Positions 13,887-14,728 of a DNA stretch of 14,728 nt are shown here, piece after piece (position 1 is the stretch's first letter; each line of letters opens with the position of its first letter). The position numbers and the translations under genes were made by a program. The notes beneath the pieces are model-generated. The model was not told where the DNA came from and did not search any database. It worked only from the letters and a program-made list of their open reading frames with translations. This stretch comes from Oscillospiraceae bacterium (GTDB lineage: Bacteria > Bacillota > Clostridia > Oscillospirales > Oscillospiraceae), in assembly GCA_012513005.1 (NCBI GenBank), contig JAAZCZ010000125.1, positions 1 to 14,728 of the forward strand, in the 5' to 3' direction.

Positions 13887-14600
13887 CTAATAATTATCAC
13901 ACGTTTTTTGAATATAATGCTCAAAGAGCGAGTCTAAGTACTCGGAAGCCTCTTCACCCTTGCCCTCGGCAATTAGGTTTACTATGTGCATATCCTGCTC
14001 ATATAGGGCAGAAACGCCCCAAAATCTCACAGATGATTCCCAAAGCACATTGCCGACATTTCTAAACGCGTTCATTATAAGTGGGAATAGGCGGTTGCCG
14101 GAGAGTGTACATACCTTGTAGTGAAACTTAGCAAGCTGAGCTGCCACACTTGATGCGGAAGCACCGGATTTTTCCATACTCACCATATCGTTTAATATGT
14201 TGCGCAATTCTTCAATATCTGCATCTGTGTGGTTGCGGGAAAGGCGAACTAAGGCACCGCCCTCAACGGCACTTCGCAGCTCAATAATAGAAATCGCCAT
14301 CTGCCTGTCGAGCTTTCCGCCGTTATAGCGCAGTATTGCGTTTAGTGTTTCAAGGTTGCCTGTTTCCGCAAAATCAGTTACAACAGTGCCTCTGCGGGGT
14401 GTAACTTCGATAAATCCCATATTTGCAAGGTTTTCAAGGCCCAAATGAACAATGGTCTTGCTTATCTTCATCTGCTCAGCCAGTTCCCTCTCGGAAGGCA
14501 GCTTGTCACCGGGCTTCAGAGCTCCGGAAAAAATCATTCCCTCAATCTTCTCAATAAACAGTTCTTTGATAGTCGGGGCTACAATTTGACCGAATTCCAT
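13887..14600 (-). CDS. FadR-subfamily GntR transcriptional regulator
   Basis: A 237-residue regulator with an N-terminal winged helix-turn-helix (about 8-78; LKPGDKLPSERELAEQMKISKTIVHLGLENLANMGFI is the classic GntR pattern, written 28-64) and a C-terminal FCD-type helical domain. Three of the FCD metal ligands are visible as H160 (KFHYKV), H205 (DMHIVN) and H228 (FEHYI). The usual Asp four residues before the first His is Leu156, so the metal site may be altered. The ATG at 14598-14600 has GGAGG upstream. Nearby is an operator-like palindrome suggesting autorepression. Its targets are probably genes to the right of the window or its own gene; the convergent small protein gene is separately terminated. 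Confidence 0.92.
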   Translation of the reverse strand: MEFGQIVAPTIKELFIEKIEGMIFSGALKPGDKLPSERELAEQMKISKTIVHLGLENLANMGFIEVTPRRGTVVTDFAETGNLETLNAILRYNGGKLDRQMAISIIELRSAVEGGALVRLSRNHTDADIEELRNILNDMVSMEKSGASASSVAAQLAKFHYKVCTLSGNRLFPLIMNAFRNVGNVLWESSVRFWGVSALYEQDMHIVNLIAEGKGEEASEYLDSLFEHYIQKTCDNY

Positions 14601-14622
14601 ATATATCCTCCATTTGCTGATT

Positions 14623-14635
14623 TTGGTCTAATCAA
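14623..14635. promoter_or_regulatory. FadR-like operator before the second GntR gene
   Basis: TTGGT-CTA-ATCAA is a near palindrome (one mismatched pair) resembling the TTGGTnnnACCAA pattern of FadR-type sites. It abuts the -10 box of the regulator gene. Confidence 0.4.
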
Positions 14636-14640
14636 TTATA
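14635..14640 (-). promoter_or_regulatory. -10 box of the second GntR gene
   Basis: Perfect TATAAT on the minus strand (14640-14635), 35 nt before the ATG. No convincing -35 hexamer is seen at 16-18 nt. Confidence 0.5.
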
Positions 14641-14728
14641 TGCAAGATAGCACATATATTGTTAAAAATCAAGCAATTAATGCAAAAGAATTATTTACCT
14701 GCAAAAACACTGCAGATTCAGGAAAAAG

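Noticed and set aside
14691..14718. Inverted CTGCA/TGCAG arms near the right edge
   Set aside because: Only five base pairs, no T run and no gene context in the window.

Overview
The window reads as a chromosomal segment of an anaerobic, fermentative Firmicute of the Clostridia (gut or rumen type, Oscillospiraceae-like). The reasons are ferredoxin-dependent 2-oxoacid oxidation, a CoA-transferase, 4Fe-4S proteins, strong AGGAGG-type ribosome binding sites, sigma-A-like promoters and many short intrinsic terminators. Species-level assignment is not possible from the sequence alone. I see no CRISPR array, insertion sequence, phage gene or rRNA.

Left part (about 0.1-6.8 kb), all read leftward. 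A FadR-type GntR regulator is followed by a perfect 12-bp hairpin, then an extended -10 promoter with a palindrome at its start site. Next come an acetyl-CoA hydrolase/transferase-family CoA-transferase, a ketopantoate-reductase-family dehydrogenase, a four-gene 2-oxoacid:ferredoxin oxidoreductase (ferredoxin, alpha, beta, gamma) and a 72-residue conserved small protein, ending at an intrinsic terminator. Downstream sits tRNA-Leu(CAG) with its own promoter and terminator. Together the enzymes suggest fermentation of amino-acid-derived 2-oxoacids: oxidative decarboxylation to acyl-CoA with reduced ferredoxin, CoA transfer to give the free acid, and possibly NADH-dependent reduction of the same oxoacids to 2-hydroxyacids.

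Middle (6.8-10.9 kb). A rightward two-gene ABC exporter (ATPase and permease overlapping by ATGA) converges at a bidirectional terminator on a leftward Crp/Fnr regulator. That regulator is divergent from a 4Fe-4S protein gene. A 14-bp palindrome lies between the two, positioned both just downstream of the regulator's predicted start site and near -41.5 of the ferredoxin gene.

Right part (10.9-13.4 kb). A metal-resistance operon read rightward: an ArsR/SmtB-type sensor, a free-standing HMA metal-binding domain gene broken by a 1-nt insertion, and a P1B-2 Zn/Cd/Pb ATPase whose only well-placed start codon appears to be ATT. After it, 13.5-14.6 kb holds a second 68-residue small protein that aligns without gaps to the small protein of the left operon, then a convergent second FadR-type regulator with an operator-like palindrome next to its -10 box.

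Positions 1-128 and 14641-14728 contain nothing I can identify. No gene-free stretch exceeds 300 bases.
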